Assembly: GCA_016342685.1 (NCBI GenBank) | Contig: JAEINU010000001.1 | Span: 558,001-622,000 of the forward strand | DNA from: Bacteroidales bacterium | Lineage (GTDB): Bacteria; Bacteroidota; Bacteroidia; Bacteroidales; UBA12077 | DNA length: 64,000 nt | Direction of reading: 5' to 3' | Part shown: in pieces, positions 8,512 to 19,866 of the stretch | How the letters are laid out: the number at the start of each line of letters is the position of its first letter | How positions within the stretch are numbered: position 1 is the first letter of the stretch | Position numbers and translations under genes: made by a program | The notes under the pieces: generated by a model | What the model was told of the DNA's origin: nothing | Databases searched by the model: none | Seen by the model: the letters and a program-made list of their open reading frames with translations, nothing else

Positions 8512-9984
8512 TTAATATGCTTTTGCGAATAAGACTCTTTTATTAGATGGTTTACCAGAATATATGCATGTCCCATTTTCTTCAGGAGCATCAATAGGAA
8601 TACACCTTATTGTTGCTTTAGTTTCATCCTTAATTTTTTGTTCTGTTTCGGATGTGCCATCCCAATGGGCTAATATAAAACCACCTTTATTTTCAAGAAT
8701 ATCCTTAAAATCTTCGTAGTTATCTGCAGTATATGTATTTTCAGTTCTGAATTTTAGAGCTTTCTTGTAAATGTTATCTTGAATATCATTTAAAAGATTC
8801 TCGATGTAATCTTCAATTCCATCTTGTGATTTAGATTCTTTTACGAGCGTATCTCTTCTTGCTATTTCTAGAGTATTGTTTTCAAGATCACGAGGTCCAA
8901 TTGCTATTCTTACAGGAACTCCTTTTAATTCATATTCTGCAAATTTGAACCCAGGTTTATGGGTGTCTCTATTATCAAATTTAACAGAAATGCCTTTTGC
9001 TTCAAGGTTTTTCTTGATAGGTAGAATTTTTTCTGATATTTGATTTAGTTGTTCTTCACCTTTATAAATTGGAACAATAACTACTTGAATAGGGGCTAAT
9101 TTTGGCGGTAGTACTAATCCTAGATCATCAGAGTGGGCCATAATTAACGCACCAATTAATCGAGTAGATACACCCCAAGAGGTTGCCCAAACATAATCAA
9201 GTTTTCCTTCTTTGTCTGCAAATTTTACATCAAATGCTTTTGCAAAATTTTGTCCAAGAAAATGTGATGTCCCAGCCTGTAGAGCCTTTCCATCTTGCAT
9301 TAATGCTTCAATAGCATATGTATCCAATGCTCCTGCAAATCGTTCGTTTTCAGATTTAAGTCCTTTTATTACAGGCATGCCCATCCATTTCTCTGCAAAT
9401 TCGGCATAAACGTTAATCATTTGTTCTGTTTCTTCAATTGCTTCTTGTTTGGTTGCATGAGCCGTATGTCCTTCTTGCCATAAGAATTCAGCAGTACGTA
9501 AAAATAATCGGGTTCTCATTTCCCATCTTACAACATTAGCCCATTGATTTATTAGCAGTGGCAAATCTCTATACGATTGAATCCAATTTTTATAACTATT
9601 CCAGATTATTGTTTCCGATGTTGGTCGAACAATGAGTTCTTCCTCTAACTTAGCGTCAGGATCAACCACAATATTATTATTTCCATCATTTTTTAACCGA
9701 TAATGCGTAACAACAGCGCACTCTTTAGCAAAACCATCCACATGACTTGCTTCTTTTGAGAAAAATGATTTTGGGATAAATAGTGGAAAGTAGGCATTTG
9801 AATGACCAGTATCTTTAAACATTTTATCAAGTGCACCTTGCATTTTTTCCCATATAGAATAACCGTAAGGTTTAATTACCATTGATCCTCTTACAGCAGA
9901 GTTTTCAGCTAAATCAGCTTTTACAACTAACTCATTATACCACTGGGAGTAATTTTCTTCTCTTTTTGTTAATCCTTTTGCCAT
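8512..9984 (-). CDS. proS: Prolyl-tRNA synthetase, type 3 (archaeal/eukaryote-like)
   Basis: This 490-aa class II synthetase charges tRNA-Pro. I take the start at 9984 ([17 protein letters not shown]); an open frame continues 35 codons upstream, but that part is an AT-rich hydrophobic artefact. Motif 2 is visible around [20 protein letters not shown], with H-T-A-H just after it. The C-terminal anticodon domain begins near [10 protein letters not shown]. The protein ends with the extra domain and terminal Tyr characteristic of short, type-3 ProRS, rather than the long bacterial form with an editing insert. Most Bacteroidota use this form. A -7-like box (TATTTTTG, minus strand, 10041-10048) lies about 60 bp upstream. 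Confidence 0.93.
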   Translation of the reverse strand: MAKGLTKREENYSQWYNELVVKADLAENSAVRGSMVIKPYGYSIWEKMQGALDKMFKDTGHSNAYFPLFIPKSFFSKEASHVDGFAKECAVVTHYRLKNDGNNNIVVDPDAKLEEELIVRPTSETIIWNSYKNWIQSYRDLPLLINQWANVVRWEMRTRLFLRTAEFLWQEGHTAHATKQEAIEETEQMINVYAEFAEKWMGMPVIKGLKSENERFAGALDTYAIEALMQDGKALQAGTSHFLGQNFAKAFDVKFADKEGKLDYVWATSWGVSTRLIGALIMAHSDDLGLVLPPKLAPIQVVIVPIYKGEEQLNQISEKILPIKKNLEAKGISVKFDNRDTHKPGFKFAEYELKGVPVRIAIGPRDLENNTLEIARRDTLVKESKSQDGIEDYIENLLNDIQDNIYKKALKFRTENTYTADNYEDFKDILENKGGFILAHWDGTSETEQKIKDETKATIRCIPIDAPEENGTCIYSGKPSNKRVLFAKAY

Positions 9985-10090
9985 ATATTGGTATGATTTT
10001 TGCTTGTTTTTTAATTGATTTTGAATTAGATTTCGATCAGCAAAAATAAAGAAATAAATTATAAAATATATTATAAACAGGAGGTTCATT

Positions 10091-11368
10091 ATGAAAACAA
10101 AAATTTACATAGTATTTGCCTTATCTATTATACTCGCCTCATGTACTTCTTTGCAACAAGCATCTGTTAGCGATGATCTTTACTATTCGCCAAAAGATGA
10201 AGTCGTTGCTAAAAATGACATGAATGTTATTGTAAGTAATGATAAGACAGATAAAACTCGATCTGAAAATATTTTTGAAGATGAAATTTCAGAAATACTT
10301 GCAGATGAATCTATTGAAAGTGTTGATACTGTGATTTATGAAGATTCACTTTATGAAAATTCATATTACGACATTGTAGTTAGAGATAGAGATGACGCAC
10401 ATCAAAGGCGCATAGAAGGTTTTATGAATCCATACTATGGAATGAATTATGGTGCCGTATACTTATCTGACGCATATTGGTATGCATCTTCATATGATCC
10501 ATACTTCTATAATATTGTTGTTATGGGTGATCAGGTATGGGTAGAGCCGCGATGGATGACCTCAAGCTTTGGTTACTGGCCAAGACATTCTTATCACTCT
10601 CCATATTATTCAAACTATTATGGATATTATGACCCTTTCTATTCTTCTTATTATTCATACTATTCACCATATTATTATCATAATCCATATCATCATCATC
10701 AATATTATCCAGGATCTAATAATAATTACGTGAGTTCTTCTTTTAATTCATACCGACAAAGATCTCTAGCATCTAGATGGTCTGCAGGAAGTGTAAATGG
10801 GAGAACTTCCAGAGAGCTTCCAGAGAATCATACTGGTAGAAATGTTTCGCGATCTAGTACTGTAAAATCTGGATTGGATAGACAAGGGGGAAGAACAAGT
10901 GAAAGAGTGAGCGCTGGAACTACCAGAACTACAGGAAGAGCAGTTACAACAAGAACCTCTGTATCAAGAAATACGAGAGACGTTAATAGTGCAAATAGAA
11001 CATATACTAGACCTAGTTCAACAAATCGGTCAACATATAGTACTTCAAATAGACCTACAACCAGATATAATCGACCAACAGGTTCAAATGTTAGTTCAGG
11101 AAGGTCAACAACAACAAGAAGCGGTACTTCTACATATTCACCTGCACGATCAAATAATACAAGCAGATCTTCTGGAAGCAATTATTCTACAAGTGGAACA
11201 AGTAGATCGTCAGGTTCTACAACAAGAAGTTCTACAACAAGAAGTTCTGGTAGTTCAGGAACCGTAAGAAGTTCAGGTTCTTCATCTAGAAGTTCGGGTT
11301 CATCTTCAGGAAGTTCAGGATCATCAAGTAGAAGTTCGTCTGGTTCAAGTAGTAGAGGCAGAAGGTAA
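10091..11368 (+). CDS. Lipoprotein with Tyr/His-rich centre and Ser/Arg/Thr/Gly low-complexity tail
   Basis: This 425-aa protein has a lipoprotein signal (I-L-A-S-C, Cys about residue 18). The acidic N-terminal part contains an R-R-I-E-G-F segment near residue 105. A Tyr- and His-rich patch (many YY, SPYY and HHH runs) occupies about 165-210. The C-terminal half, about 200 residues, is almost entirely Ser, Arg, Thr and Gly. Its DNA encodes short imperfect repeats of AGAAGTTC/GGTTCA units. It is probably an exposed, unstructured surface lipoprotein, and adhesion or matrix attachment is only a guess. The gene precedes the OmpP1/FadL-like porin by 25 bp and is probably cotranscribed with it. Confidence 0.65.
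   Translation: MKTKIYIVFALSIILASCTSLQQASVSDDLYYSPKDEVVAKNDMNVIVSNDKTDKTRSENIFEDEISEILADESIESVDTVIYEDSLYENSYYDIVVRDRDDAHQRRIEGFMNPYYGMNYGAVYLSDAYWYASSYDPYFYNIVVMGDQVWVEPRWMTSSFGYWPRHSYHSPYYSNYYGYYDPFYSSYYSYYSPYYYHNPYHHHQYYPGSNNNYVSSSFNSYRQRSLASRWSAGSVNGRTSRELPENHTGRNVSRSSTVKSGLDRQGGRTSERVSAGTTRTTGRAVTTRTSVSRNTRDVNSANRTYTRPSSTNRSTYSTSNRPTTRYNRPTGSNVSSGRSTTTRSGTSTYSPARSNNTSRSSGSNYSTSGTSRSSGSTTRSSTTRSSGSSGTVRSSGSSSRSSGSSSGSSGSSSRSSSGSSSRGRR
11150..11362 (+). repeat. Imperfect tandem Ser/Arg/Gly-coding repeats
   Basis: Short units built from AGAAGTTC(A/T)GG and GGTTC(A/T)TC are reiterated with variation over about 200 bp at the 3' end of the lipoprotein gene. They encode S-S/R-S-S-G runs. Such DNA can expand or contract by slippage. 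Confidence 0.6.
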
Positions 11369-11393
11369 TAGGTTAAATATAAAATATGAAAAT

Positions 11394-12866
11394 ATGAAAA
11401 AGGTTTTTCTAATTACGATAGCAGTATTATTATATTCGTTGACATATTCGCAAAATAATTACGTAGATGATGCATTAAAACTTTCGTCTAATAATTATGG
11501 AGGAACAGCTCGTTTTGTTGGTATGGGAGGAGCGTTTGGAGCATTGGGTGGTGATTTTGGTTCAATATCAATTAATCCTGCTGGGCTTGGAGTATACAGA
11601 AGTTCAGAGTTTGTGTTTTCTCCAGCTTTAAGTTATAATTCAAATTCATCTTCATACATCAATAAAACGACTGATGAGAATGCATATAAAATGAATGTAA
11701 ATAACTTATCTTTTGTATCATCATACGATCTTGAGGGTAACGATTCAAGATGGGTTAATTTTAATATAGGTATTGGATTTAATCAAATTAATGATCTTAA
11801 TGATAATGTTATGTTCGAAGGAGTTAACAACTCTTCCTTAATGGAGGTTTTCGTGAACTACGCCAACAGTGATGCTACTCCAGAAACAGCGAATAATCTA
11901 AATGCAATGTATGAATATTTATTGTGGGATGCATACATTATAGATTCTTCGGGTGGAGTTTTTTTTAATGAGATAGATGATGAAGCATGGAATAATTCAA
12001 ATTTTGGCATTAATCAAAGAAAGATTATTGAAACTGAAGGTTACGTAAAAGATTTTAATATATCCTTTGCAGGTAACTATGCGCATAAATTATATGTTGG
12101 TGCCAGTATAGGTGTTACTTGGTTAAAATACGATCAGTATAGTTCACATTATGAGTATGAAACGTCTACTACACCAATTGATTATATGTCTGGATTCGAC
12201 TTTAGAGAACATTCAAGGACTACAGGAACCGGATTTAATTTAAAGCTTGGGGCTATATATAAACCTATTGAGTTTTTAAGACTTGGAGTTTCAATGCATC
12301 TACCAACTTTTTATACTTTAAATAAGGAATATTATAATGAAGTTTATGGTTGTTTTGATGCAGAAGCAGAAGGTTACGCTCGATCAGAAGATCAAAAATA
12401 TGAGTATCAATTACAAACTCCTTTAAGATTTGTTGGAAGTGTGGGGTTTCAAGTGGCAAAAATTGCTTTAATTGATATTGATTATGAACTTGTAGATTAT
12501 TCAACCATTGAACTTGGTGATGATTTTAATAGCGAAGGCGTAATTACAGATAACAATACAATAAGCGATATTTATCAGAAAACACATAATATAAGGGCAG
12601 GTGCAGAATTAAGGTTTGGATCAATTTATGTAAGAGGTGGAGGTAAGTATTCTACAAATCCTTATACTTATATTGATGATTACAGTCTAATTACTGTTTC
12701 TGGAGGATTGGGTTACCGTGAAAAGAATTTCTTTTTAGATTTAGCCTTTTCTCAAACCGTGTCGGACTATTATATTACAGCATATAACTGGCAATATAAT
12801 GATGCTTTAGCACATGTGGAAAATACAATTAATAATTTTGTTTTAACTTTTGGAGTTAAGTTTTAA
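11394..12866 (+). CDS. OmpP1/FadL-type outer-membrane protein
   Basis: This 490-aa protein has a signal peptide (about 1-19, ending T-Y-S-Q). It then has A-R-F-V-G-M-G-G-A-F-G-A-L-G-G-D and S-I-N-P-A-G-L-G-V-Y-R at about residues 40-70. This early G-M-G-G-A ... N-P-A-G pattern is the hallmark of FadL/TodX-family barrels, in which the N-terminus plugs the pore. The rest alternates as beta strands and ends in hydrophobic F-V-L-T-F-G-V-K-F, as expected of an outer-membrane barrel. The family moves hydrophobic compounds across the outer membrane; the substrate here is unknown. A strong terminator follows. Confidence 0.82.
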   Translation: MKKVFLITIAVLLYSLTYSQNNYVDDALKLSSNNYGGTARFVGMGGAFGALGGDFGSISINPAGLGVYRSSEFVFSPALSYNSNSSSYINKTTDENAYKMNVNNLSFVSSYDLEGNDSRWVNFNIGIGFNQINDLNDNVMFEGVNNSSLMEVFVNYANSDATPETANNLNAMYEYLLWDAYIIDSSGGVFFNEIDDEAWNNSNFGINQRKIIETEGYVKDFNISFAGNYAHKLYVGASIGVTWLKYDQYSSHYEYETSTTPIDYMSGFDFREHSRTTGTGFNLKLGAIYKPIEFLRLGVSMHLPTFYTLNKEYYNEVYGCFDAEAEGYARSEDQKYEYQLQTPLRFVGSVGFQVAKIALIDIDYELVDYSTIELGDDFNSEGVITDNNTISDIYQKTHNIRAGAELRFGSIYVRGGGKYSTNPYTYIDDYSLITVSGGLGYREKNFFLDLAFSQTVSDYYITAYNWQYNDALAHVENTINNFVLTFGVKF

Positions 12867-12884
12867 ATCGTTGTTAGGGTATTT

Positions 12885-12923
12885 AAAAAAAAGGGAGACT
12901 CAACGTATTGAGTCTCCCTTTTT
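12885..12923 (+). terminator. Intrinsic terminator after the OmpP1/FadL gene
   Basis: The stem GGGAGACTCAA with its complement TTGAGTCTCCC has a short loop (CGTA) and is followed by TTTTTT. It lies about 20 bp after the stop. Confidence 0.9.
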
Positions 12924-13062
12924 TATGAAAATATTGTATATTTATGTATTTTACGTATTTAATGCTAAAATTCTTTGAGTATTAGTAGTTAAATATTTAT
13001 TTTCGTAAACTATAATTTATATGAGGTATTTCAACTAATATCTCTTTTATAAAAATAAACAT

Positions 13063-15012
13063 ATGGATACTAAAGATCTGCAAAACTCTGATTCTGTTCA
13101 TGATGAACAGCAAAACATCGAAGTTAATTCAAAAACTAATGAAATTGATAATCTAGACCTGAAACAAGAAAAAGAGGAAGACTCTAATTCTGTTCAAGAA
13201 GCTCCTGAAAAGGAAATCGAAAAGTCTAACGAAGCTGAAACTGAGGTTGAAAGTAGCGTGGATGAAAAAGAAACAGAAAGAGTTGTAATAGATTATACGA
13301 CTTTATCTAGAGAAGAGTTAGTTTCTGAATTGTTAAAATTGATTGATAACCAACCAATAAATGACATTCGAAAAGACGTAGAAGCAATTAAAGCAAGCTT
13401 TTATAAAAAGCAAAAAGTTTTAAACGAAGAGTTAAGAAAGCAGTTCTTAAGTGAAGGAGGTATTATTGAGGATTTTGCACCTGTAGAATCTCCGATAGAA
13501 GAAGAATTAAAAGATCTGTTTAAAAGATATAGAAGATTAAAAGCAGAGTTTAATAGAAAGCAAGAGAAGGATAAAGAGGGTAATCTTGAAAAAAAGTATG
13601 AGATAATTGAAGAATTGAAAATCATTGTTACTAAAGATGAGTCAATTGGAGATACTTTTAAAGAGTTCAAGGAGCTTCAAAACAGATGGAAGGAGATAGG
13701 GCAGGTTCCTCAGCAAAAGTTAAAAGACTTATGGAATACTTATCATCATCATGTAGAAAAATTTTACGATTTTATTAATATCAATAAAGAATTAAGAGAT
13801 CTGGATTTGAAAAAAAATCTAGAAATTAAAAAGGATTTATGTGAGAAGGCTGAGAAATTGAGTGAAGAAAAGTCCGTTGTTACAGCTTTTAAAACATTGC
13901 AAAAATTTCATAGTCAGTGGAGAGAAATTGGACCAGTTCCGAATGAAGATAGAGATGTTGTTTGGGAAAGGTTTAAGGAAGCAACTCGAGTTATCAATAA
14001 AAAACATCAAGATTATTTCAAAAACTTGAAAGATGAACAGAAAGGTAACTTAGACAGAAAAGAAAAGTTGTGTGAACAAGCTGAAGAAATTGCATCAAAA
14101 GTTTTAAGTTCTCATAAAGAGTGGATTGTAGAAACTGAAGCTATAATCGAACTTCAAAAAGAATGGAGAACAATTGGCTTTGCTCCTAAAAAGGATAATA
14201 ATAAAATATATGCGCGTTTTAGAAATGCATGTGATGGATTCTTTGGAAAGAAGCGTGATTTTTATGTTCAGAATAAAGAACATCAGGATGTAAATATGCA
14301 AAAAAAGATTGCGCTTTGTGAAAAAGCAGAATCGTTGCAACACAGTACAGATTGGAAAGAAACAACAAGGGAGTTGATTGATTTACAGAAAGAATGGAAA
14401 GAAGTTGGTCCGGTTTCGAGAAAACAATCTGATAAAATTTGGAAACGATTCCGTGCAGCTTGTGATAATTTCTTCAATAAAAAATCAGAGTATTATTCAA
14501 ATATTGATCAGGAATATGATAAGAACTTGAAATTGAAGCTAGATCTTATTGAAAAGGTTAAAAGTTATGAATTCACCGATGATCCTAGTCAAAACTTTGA
14601 AGCTTTAAAGGATCTACATGAGGAGTTCTCAGAAGTTGGATTTGTTCCTTATAAAATAAAAGACAAAATACAGAACGATTTCAGAGAGGAATTAAATAAA
14701 CAATTCGATAAACTTAAAGTAGGGGAGTCGGAAAGAAAGTTATTGAAATTTCAGACCAGATTAGAAACGCTTCATCACAAACCAAAATCAGCATCAAAAA
14801 TACGACATGAACGAGATAAATTTTTTAATAAAATTAAAAAGCTTGAAAGTGACATTGCTCTTTGGGAAAATAACTTAGGTTTTTTTAGTGCAGATTCTAA
14901 ACAAGCACAAGAAATGCTTAAGGATTATCAGAAGAAAATTGATGATGCAAGAAAAGAAATGACAGTTTTAGAAGAAAAAGTTCGGATGATTGATAGGTCC
15001 GATGCCGAATAA
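13063..15012 (+). CDS. DUF349 repeat protein
   Basis: This 649-aa cytoplasmic protein has an acidic, disordered N-terminus (residues 1-85). It then has about six charged helical repeats with the recurring core W-(K/R)-(E/T)-(I/V)-G-x-(V/A)-P and R-F-(K/R)-x-A-x-(D/R). That pattern defines DUF349; examples are RWKEIGQVP, QWREIGPVP, EWRTIGFAP and EWKEVGPVS. The C-terminal part is a coiled coil. DUF349 proteins are widespread in Bacteroidota and Actinobacteria. Their role is not settled, although the fold suggests nucleic-acid or protein binding. pyrG begins 30 bp downstream and may be cotranscribed. Confidence 0.88.
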   Translation: MDTKDLQNSDSVHDEQQNIEVNSKTNEIDNLDLKQEKEEDSNSVQEAPEKEIEKSNEAETEVESSVDEKETERVVIDYTTLSREELVSELLKLIDNQPINDIRKDVEAIKASFYKKQKVLNEELRKQFLSEGGIIEDFAPVESPIEEELKDLFKRYRRLKAEFNRKQEKDKEGNLEKKYEIIEELKIIVTKDESIGDTFKEFKELQNRWKEIGQVPQQKLKDLWNTYHHHVEKFYDFININKELRDLDLKKNLEIKKDLCEKAEKLSEEKSVVTAFKTLQKFHSQWREIGPVPNEDRDVVWERFKEATRVINKKHQDYFKNLKDEQKGNLDRKEKLCEQAEEIASKVLSSHKEWIVETEAIIELQKEWRTIGFAPKKDNNKIYARFRNACDGFFGKKRDFYVQNKEHQDVNMQKKIALCEKAESLQHSTDWKETTRELIDLQKEWKEVGPVSRKQSDKIWKRFRAACDNFFNKKSEYYSNIDQEYDKNLKLKLDLIEKVKSYEFTDDPSQNFEALKDLHEEFSEVGFVPYKIKDKIQNDFREELNKQFDKLKVGESERKLLKFQTRLETLHHKPKSASKIRHERDKFFNKIKKLESDIALWENNLGFFSADSKQAQEMLKDYQKKIDDARKEMTVLEEKVRMIDRSDAE

Positions 15013-15039
15013 GATTTAGTTAAACATTTTAAACATTAA

Positions 15040-16659
<1,620 letters not shown>

Positions 16660-16670
16660 ACAAACAATAT

Positions 16671-16698
16671 GGCAAGTATTTTACTTGCCTAAATTTTA
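16671..16698 (+). terminator. Probable terminator between pyrG and yidC
   Basis: An 8-bp stem, GGCAAGTA/TACTTGCC, has a 3-nt loop and is followed by TAAATTTT. The U-tract is weak, so read-through into yidC is possible. Confidence 0.55.
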
Positions 16699-16722
16699 AT
16701 TAAAGATCTTAAATAAAAAAAA

Positions 16723-18588
16723 ATGGATAGGAATTCGATTTTAGGAATCATTTTAATTGCTGGTATTTTTATTGTTTGGACAACTCTAAATAAACCTTCG
16801 GAAGAAGAAATTGAAGCTGCAAAATACAAACGTGATTCAATTGAGTTGGCTAGGCAAGACCTGCTTATACAGCAAAAAATAGAGCAAGCTGCGCAACTTC
16901 AGAGTCAAAAGATTGAAACAAATGATGAAAAAAAATCTCAAGATGAAGAATTGAAAAGTTTGTATGGAAGTTTTGCAACTGCAGGAGTTGGAGAACAAGA
17001 ATTTATTACCCTTGAAAATGAATTGTTAAAAGTAAAAATAACAAATAAGGGAGGTAGGGTTTATTCTGTTGAGCTAAAAGACTATAAAACGTATACTCAA
17101 AAACCTCTTATTTTATTTGATGGAGATTCTACAGAATTTGGTTTAAACTTCTTTTCACAGAACAAAAGTATTGAAACAAATAATTTGTTTTTTGTTGCAT
17201 CAGAGAAGACCAATAAGTCTGTAAAAATGAGATTGTATGCAGGCGATGATAAATACATAGAATATGTATATACATTGCAACCCGAAAGTTATAAGGTTGA
17301 TTTTGACATCAATTTTGTAGGAATGAATCAGGTGTTTGCAAATAACATGAGCGTTGTTGACTTAAATTTCTCTATGTATTCTCCACAACAAGAGAAAGGT
17401 GCTAAAAATGAGACAATGTATACTACCATGGGATATAAATATTTCCAGGATGAGGTAAACACTTTAAGCGCCAGAGGAAAAGACGAAGCAAGAGAAGAAT
17501 TAAGCACAAAAATTAAGTGGGTTTCTTATCAACAACAATTTTTCTCTACAATTCTTGTTGCTAAAAATTCTTTTTCAAATGCAATTATAGAGTATAAGAG
17601 TATAGAGGATTCACCAAAATATTTAAAGTATTTTAAATCTACAATTGGAATTCCTTTCGAGTTTAGTGCGAAATCTACTGTTCCAATGTCTTTTTATTTT
17701 GGACCAAACCATTATACTACTTTAAAAAAGCAGAAGCTAGATTTTGAACAGATAATACCTCTTGGTTGGGGGATTTTTGGATGGGTAAACCGATTTGCTA
17801 TAATACCTGTATTTAATTTTCTAGGTAATTATATTGCAAACTATGGATTAATCATCCTAATTCTAACAATACTTATTAAGGTAGTATTGTTTCCATTAAC
17901 ATATAAGTCGTACTTGTCGACAGCAAAAATGCGTGTTCTTAAACCGGAAATTGATGAGATCAATAAAAAGTTTCCGAAGAAAGAGGATGCAATGAAAAAG
18001 CAACAGGCAACTATGGGGATGTATAAAAAGGTCGGAGTTAGCCCAATGGGAGGATGCTTACCTATGCTTGTGCAAATGCCTATTTTGTTTGCAATGTTTA
18101 AGTTTTTCCCTGCATCTATAGAGTTACGTCAGAAAGCATTTCTTTGGGCCGATGATTTATCTGCATATGATTCAATTTTCTCTTGGAATGTTGATATTCC
18201 ATTAATTAGTACTTTCTATGGTAATCATATAAGTTTATTTACCATTCTAATGGCTGTAGCGCTCGTATTTTCATCAAGATTAAATACAGGGCAAATGAAC
18301 GATACAAATCAGCAAATGCCAGGAATGAAGTTTATGATGACTTATATGATGCCAGTTATGATGTTGGTATTCTTTAATAGATATGCAGCAGGTTTAAGTT
18401 ATTATTACTTCTTATCTAACGTAATAACTCTTGGTCAAACCTTATTCATTCGACGTTTTGTTGATGATGAAGCTTTATTAAAGAAACTGCACGAGAATAA
18501 GAAAAAGGTAGTTAAGAAATCGAAGTGGCAAGAAAGATTGGAAGCAGCTGCTAAACAAAAAGGTCATAAACCACCAAAGAAAAAATAA
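16723..18588 (+). CDS. yidC: Membrane protein insertase YidC
   Basis: This 621-aa protein inserts and folds inner-membrane proteins, alone or with SecYEG. It has an N-terminal anchor (residues about 5-22), a large periplasmic domain (about 85-350), and the conserved insertase core with five membrane spans. Core segments include G-W-G-I-F-G-W-V-N-R-F, P-M-G-G-C-L-P-M-L-V-Q-M-P, and M-M-P-V-M-M-L-V-F-F-N-R-Y-A-A-G-L near the end. The basic C-terminal tail (many Lys, ending P-P-K-K-K) is of the ribosome-binding type. Length and layout match Bacteroidota and Gram-negative YidC. A strong terminator follows 16 bp after the stop. Confidence 0.95.
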   Translation: MDRNSILGIILIAGIFIVWTTLNKPSEEEIEAAKYKRDSIELARQDLLIQQKIEQAAQLQSQKIETNDEKKSQDEELKSLYGSFATAGVGEQEFITLENELLKVKITNKGGRVYSVELKDYKTYTQKPLILFDGDSTEFGLNFFSQNKSIETNNLFFVASEKTNKSVKMRLYAGDDKYIEYVYTLQPESYKVDFDINFVGMNQVFANNMSVVDLNFSMYSPQQEKGAKNETMYTTMGYKYFQDEVNTLSARGKDEAREELSTKIKWVSYQQQFFSTILVAKNSFSNAIIEYKSIEDSPKYLKYFKSTIGIPFEFSAKSTVPMSFYFGPNHYTTLKKQKLDFEQIIPLGWGIFGWVNRFAIIPVFNFLGNYIANYGLIILILTILIKVVLFPLTYKSYLSTAKMRVLKPEIDEINKKFPKKEDAMKKQQATMGMYKKVGVSPMGGCLPMLVQMPILFAMFKFFPASIELRQKAFLWADDLSAYDSIFSWNVDIPLISTFYGNHISLFTILMAVALVFSSRLNTGQMNDTNQQMPGMKFMMTYMMPVMMLVFFNRYAAGLSYYYFLSNVITLGQTLFIRRFVDDEALLKKLHENKKKVVKKSKWQERLEAAAKQKGHKPPKKK

Positions 18589-18604
18589 AGAAATATTATA
18601 TATG

Positions 18605-18633
18605 AAGGCTGATAATTATTATCAGCCTTTTTT
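18605..18633 (+). terminator. Intrinsic terminator after yidC
   Basis: The hairpin AAGGCTGATAA/TTATCAGCCTT is followed by TTTTTT, starting 16 bp past the yidC stop. Confidence 0.85.
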
Positions 18634-18711
18634 ATGTGTTAAAGTGAAATACTTTAAACACATAAACAATTTGGGATAGTAAACAGTTATTATACTTTAA
18701 TCGTTGGTTTT

Positions 18712-19281
18712 ATGACAAAAGAGTATTATAAATCAAAAGAATCTGTAAAAGAATACATAGAATTGGCAAAAGATGTTAATGGGAAGCAATTGATTGATAA
18801 ACTTAAGCAGTTTTTGTACTCTAATTCGGTTGTTCTCGAGCTTGGTTCTGGCCCAGGAAGTGATTGGAAAATTCTGAAAGAATCATTTAGAGTTATAGGT
18901 TCAGATAATTCATCTGAATTTTTGAATTATCTGATAAGGAATAATCCAAAAGGCGAGTTTTTCGAATTAGATGCTAGAACTGTAAAAATTGATAAAAAAT
19001 TTGATGGTATCTATTCAAATAAAGTGATGTACCATTTAAAAGATAATGAATTGAAGGATTCTGTTAAAAGACAATATGAAATTTTAAATTCTGAAGGAGT
19101 AATATGTCATTCTTTTTGGAGAGGAGAAGGATCAGAAATATTTAAAGGTCTTTTTGTAAATTATCATAATGAAATGACTTTAAGACAAACATATCAGAAG
19201 TATTTTGAGATTTTATTAATCGAAAGCTATGAAGAGTTTGATGAAAATGATTCTCTTTTGTTAATTGGAAGAAAAAAATAG
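18712..19281 (+). CDS. Class I SAM-dependent methyltransferase
   Basis: This 189-aa protein has SAM-binding motif I V-L-E-L-G-S-G-P-G-S at residues 41-50, the acidic ribose-binding end of the next strand (G-S-D-N, 63-66) and motif II-III-like segments (F-D-G-I-Y-S-N-K-V-M-Y-H-L near 100). This is the Rossmann methyltransferase core with little else, so the substrate cannot be read from sequence; small molecules or lipids are typical for such short forms. It is monocistronic: terminators flank both ends, and the next genes are tRNAs on the other strand. Confidence 0.8.
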   Translation: MTKEYYKSKESVKEYIELAKDVNGKQLIDKLKQFLYSNSVVLELGSGPGSDWKILKESFRVIGSDNSSEFLNYLIRNNPKGEFFELDARTVKIDKKFDGIYSNKVMYHLKDNELKDSVKRQYEILNSEGVICHSFWRGEGSEIFKGLFVNYHNEMTLRQTYQKYFEILLIESYEEFDENDSLLLIGRKK

Positions 19282-19391
19282 TGTAGAATAACATACGTTC
19301 AAATTTGAACTGGGATTTTGTTTTTATCTTACTATTCTTAATGGTTGAATGACAAGTGAAGATCGTATTTATACGTAAAATGCCATATAAC

Positions 19392-19423
19392 AAAAAAAGA
19401 TTGCCTTTTGGGCAATCTTTTTG
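19392..19423. terminator. Bidirectional terminator between methyltransferase and tRNA genes
   Basis: The stem AAAAGATTGCC/GGCAATCTTTT with a 5-nt loop has A-rich and T-rich flanks. It can end both the plus-strand methyltransferase transcript and the minus-strand tRNA operon that stops at 19427. Confidence 0.85.
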
Positions 19424-19426
19424 TTG

Positions 19427-19499
19427 AGCGGGAGACGAAACTCGAATTCGCGACCCTTAGCTTGGAAGGCTAATGCTCTACCAACTGAGCTACTCCCGC
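19427..19499 (-). tRNA. tRNA-Gly (anticodon TCC)
   Basis: This 73-nt gene folds as a cloverleaf. The acceptor is GCGGGAG paired with CTCCCGC, the D-arm contains TAGCTCAGTTGGTAGAGC, and the anticodon stem-loop TTAGC-CTTCCAA-GCTAA has anticodon TCC. The T-arm contains TTCGAGT. CCA is not encoded. It is the last of three tRNAs on this strand. Confidence 0.95.
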
Positions 19500-19517
19500 A
19501 ATCTGAAATTTATTAAG

Positions 19518-19600
19518 TGGGGAGAGCAGGATTCGAACCTACGAAGGCGTACGCCAGCAGAGTTACAGTCTGCCCCAGTTGGCCACTTTGGTATCTCCCC
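19518..19600 (-). tRNA. tRNA-Tyr (anticodon GTA)
   Basis: This 83-nt gene has a long variable arm, as expected for bacterial tRNA-Tyr. The acceptor is GGGGAGA/TCTCCCC, the anticodon loop is CTGTAAC (GTA) and the T-loop is TTCGAAT. CCA is not encoded. Confidence 0.95.
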
Positions 19601-19620
19601 AAAAACATTTCAATACATTG

Positions 19621-19694
19621 AGCCGATAGGCGGATTCGAACCGTCGACCTGCTGATTACAAATCAGCTGCTCTGACCAACTGAGCTACATCGGC
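19621..19694 (-). tRNA. tRNA-Thr (anticodon TGT)
   Basis: This 74-nt cloverleaf has acceptor GCCGATG/TATCGGC with one G-U pair. The anticodon stem is GCTGA/TCAGC around loop TTTGTAA (TGT), and the T-loop is TTCGAAT. It is the first gene of the Thr-Tyr-Gly operon. That order is the same as the ancestral thrU-tyrU-glyT arrangement. Confidence 0.95.
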
Positions 19695-19737
19695 AATATT
19701 TTATATTTAAAGAACGTTTTTGTTGTAATTGCGATTG

Positions 19738-19767
19738 CAAAAGTATTAAAAATCTTGAAATATCAAA
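19738..19767 (-). promoter_or_regulatory. Promoter of the Thr-Tyr-Gly tRNA operon
   Basis: On the minus strand, a TTTG -33 box (19764-19767) is followed after 18 bp by TACTTTTG (19738-19745). The latter matches the Bacteroidota -7 consensus TAnnTTTG. The inferred start is about 40 nt before tRNA-Thr. Confidence 0.65.
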
Positions 19768-19866
19768 CTTTTCTTAAGAAAAAAATAAGAAAAAAAAACT
19801 TCTGTAATTGTTGAATTAGCTAATGTTTTTGATAATGAGATTTTTAAAATTCTTTTAACAATAATA

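Noticed and set aside
9985-10089. Upstream extension of proS open frame
   Set aside because: The added 35 residues are hydrophobic and AT-rich, unlike ProRS N-termini, and [10 protein letters not shown] fits the family start.
10828-11181. 117-codon antisense frame in the lipoprotein gene
   Set aside because: It is a shadow of the low-complexity Ser/Arg/Thr repeats.
19473-19655. 60-codon open frame on the plus strand over the tRNAs
   Set aside because: It is covered by three tRNA genes on the other strand.
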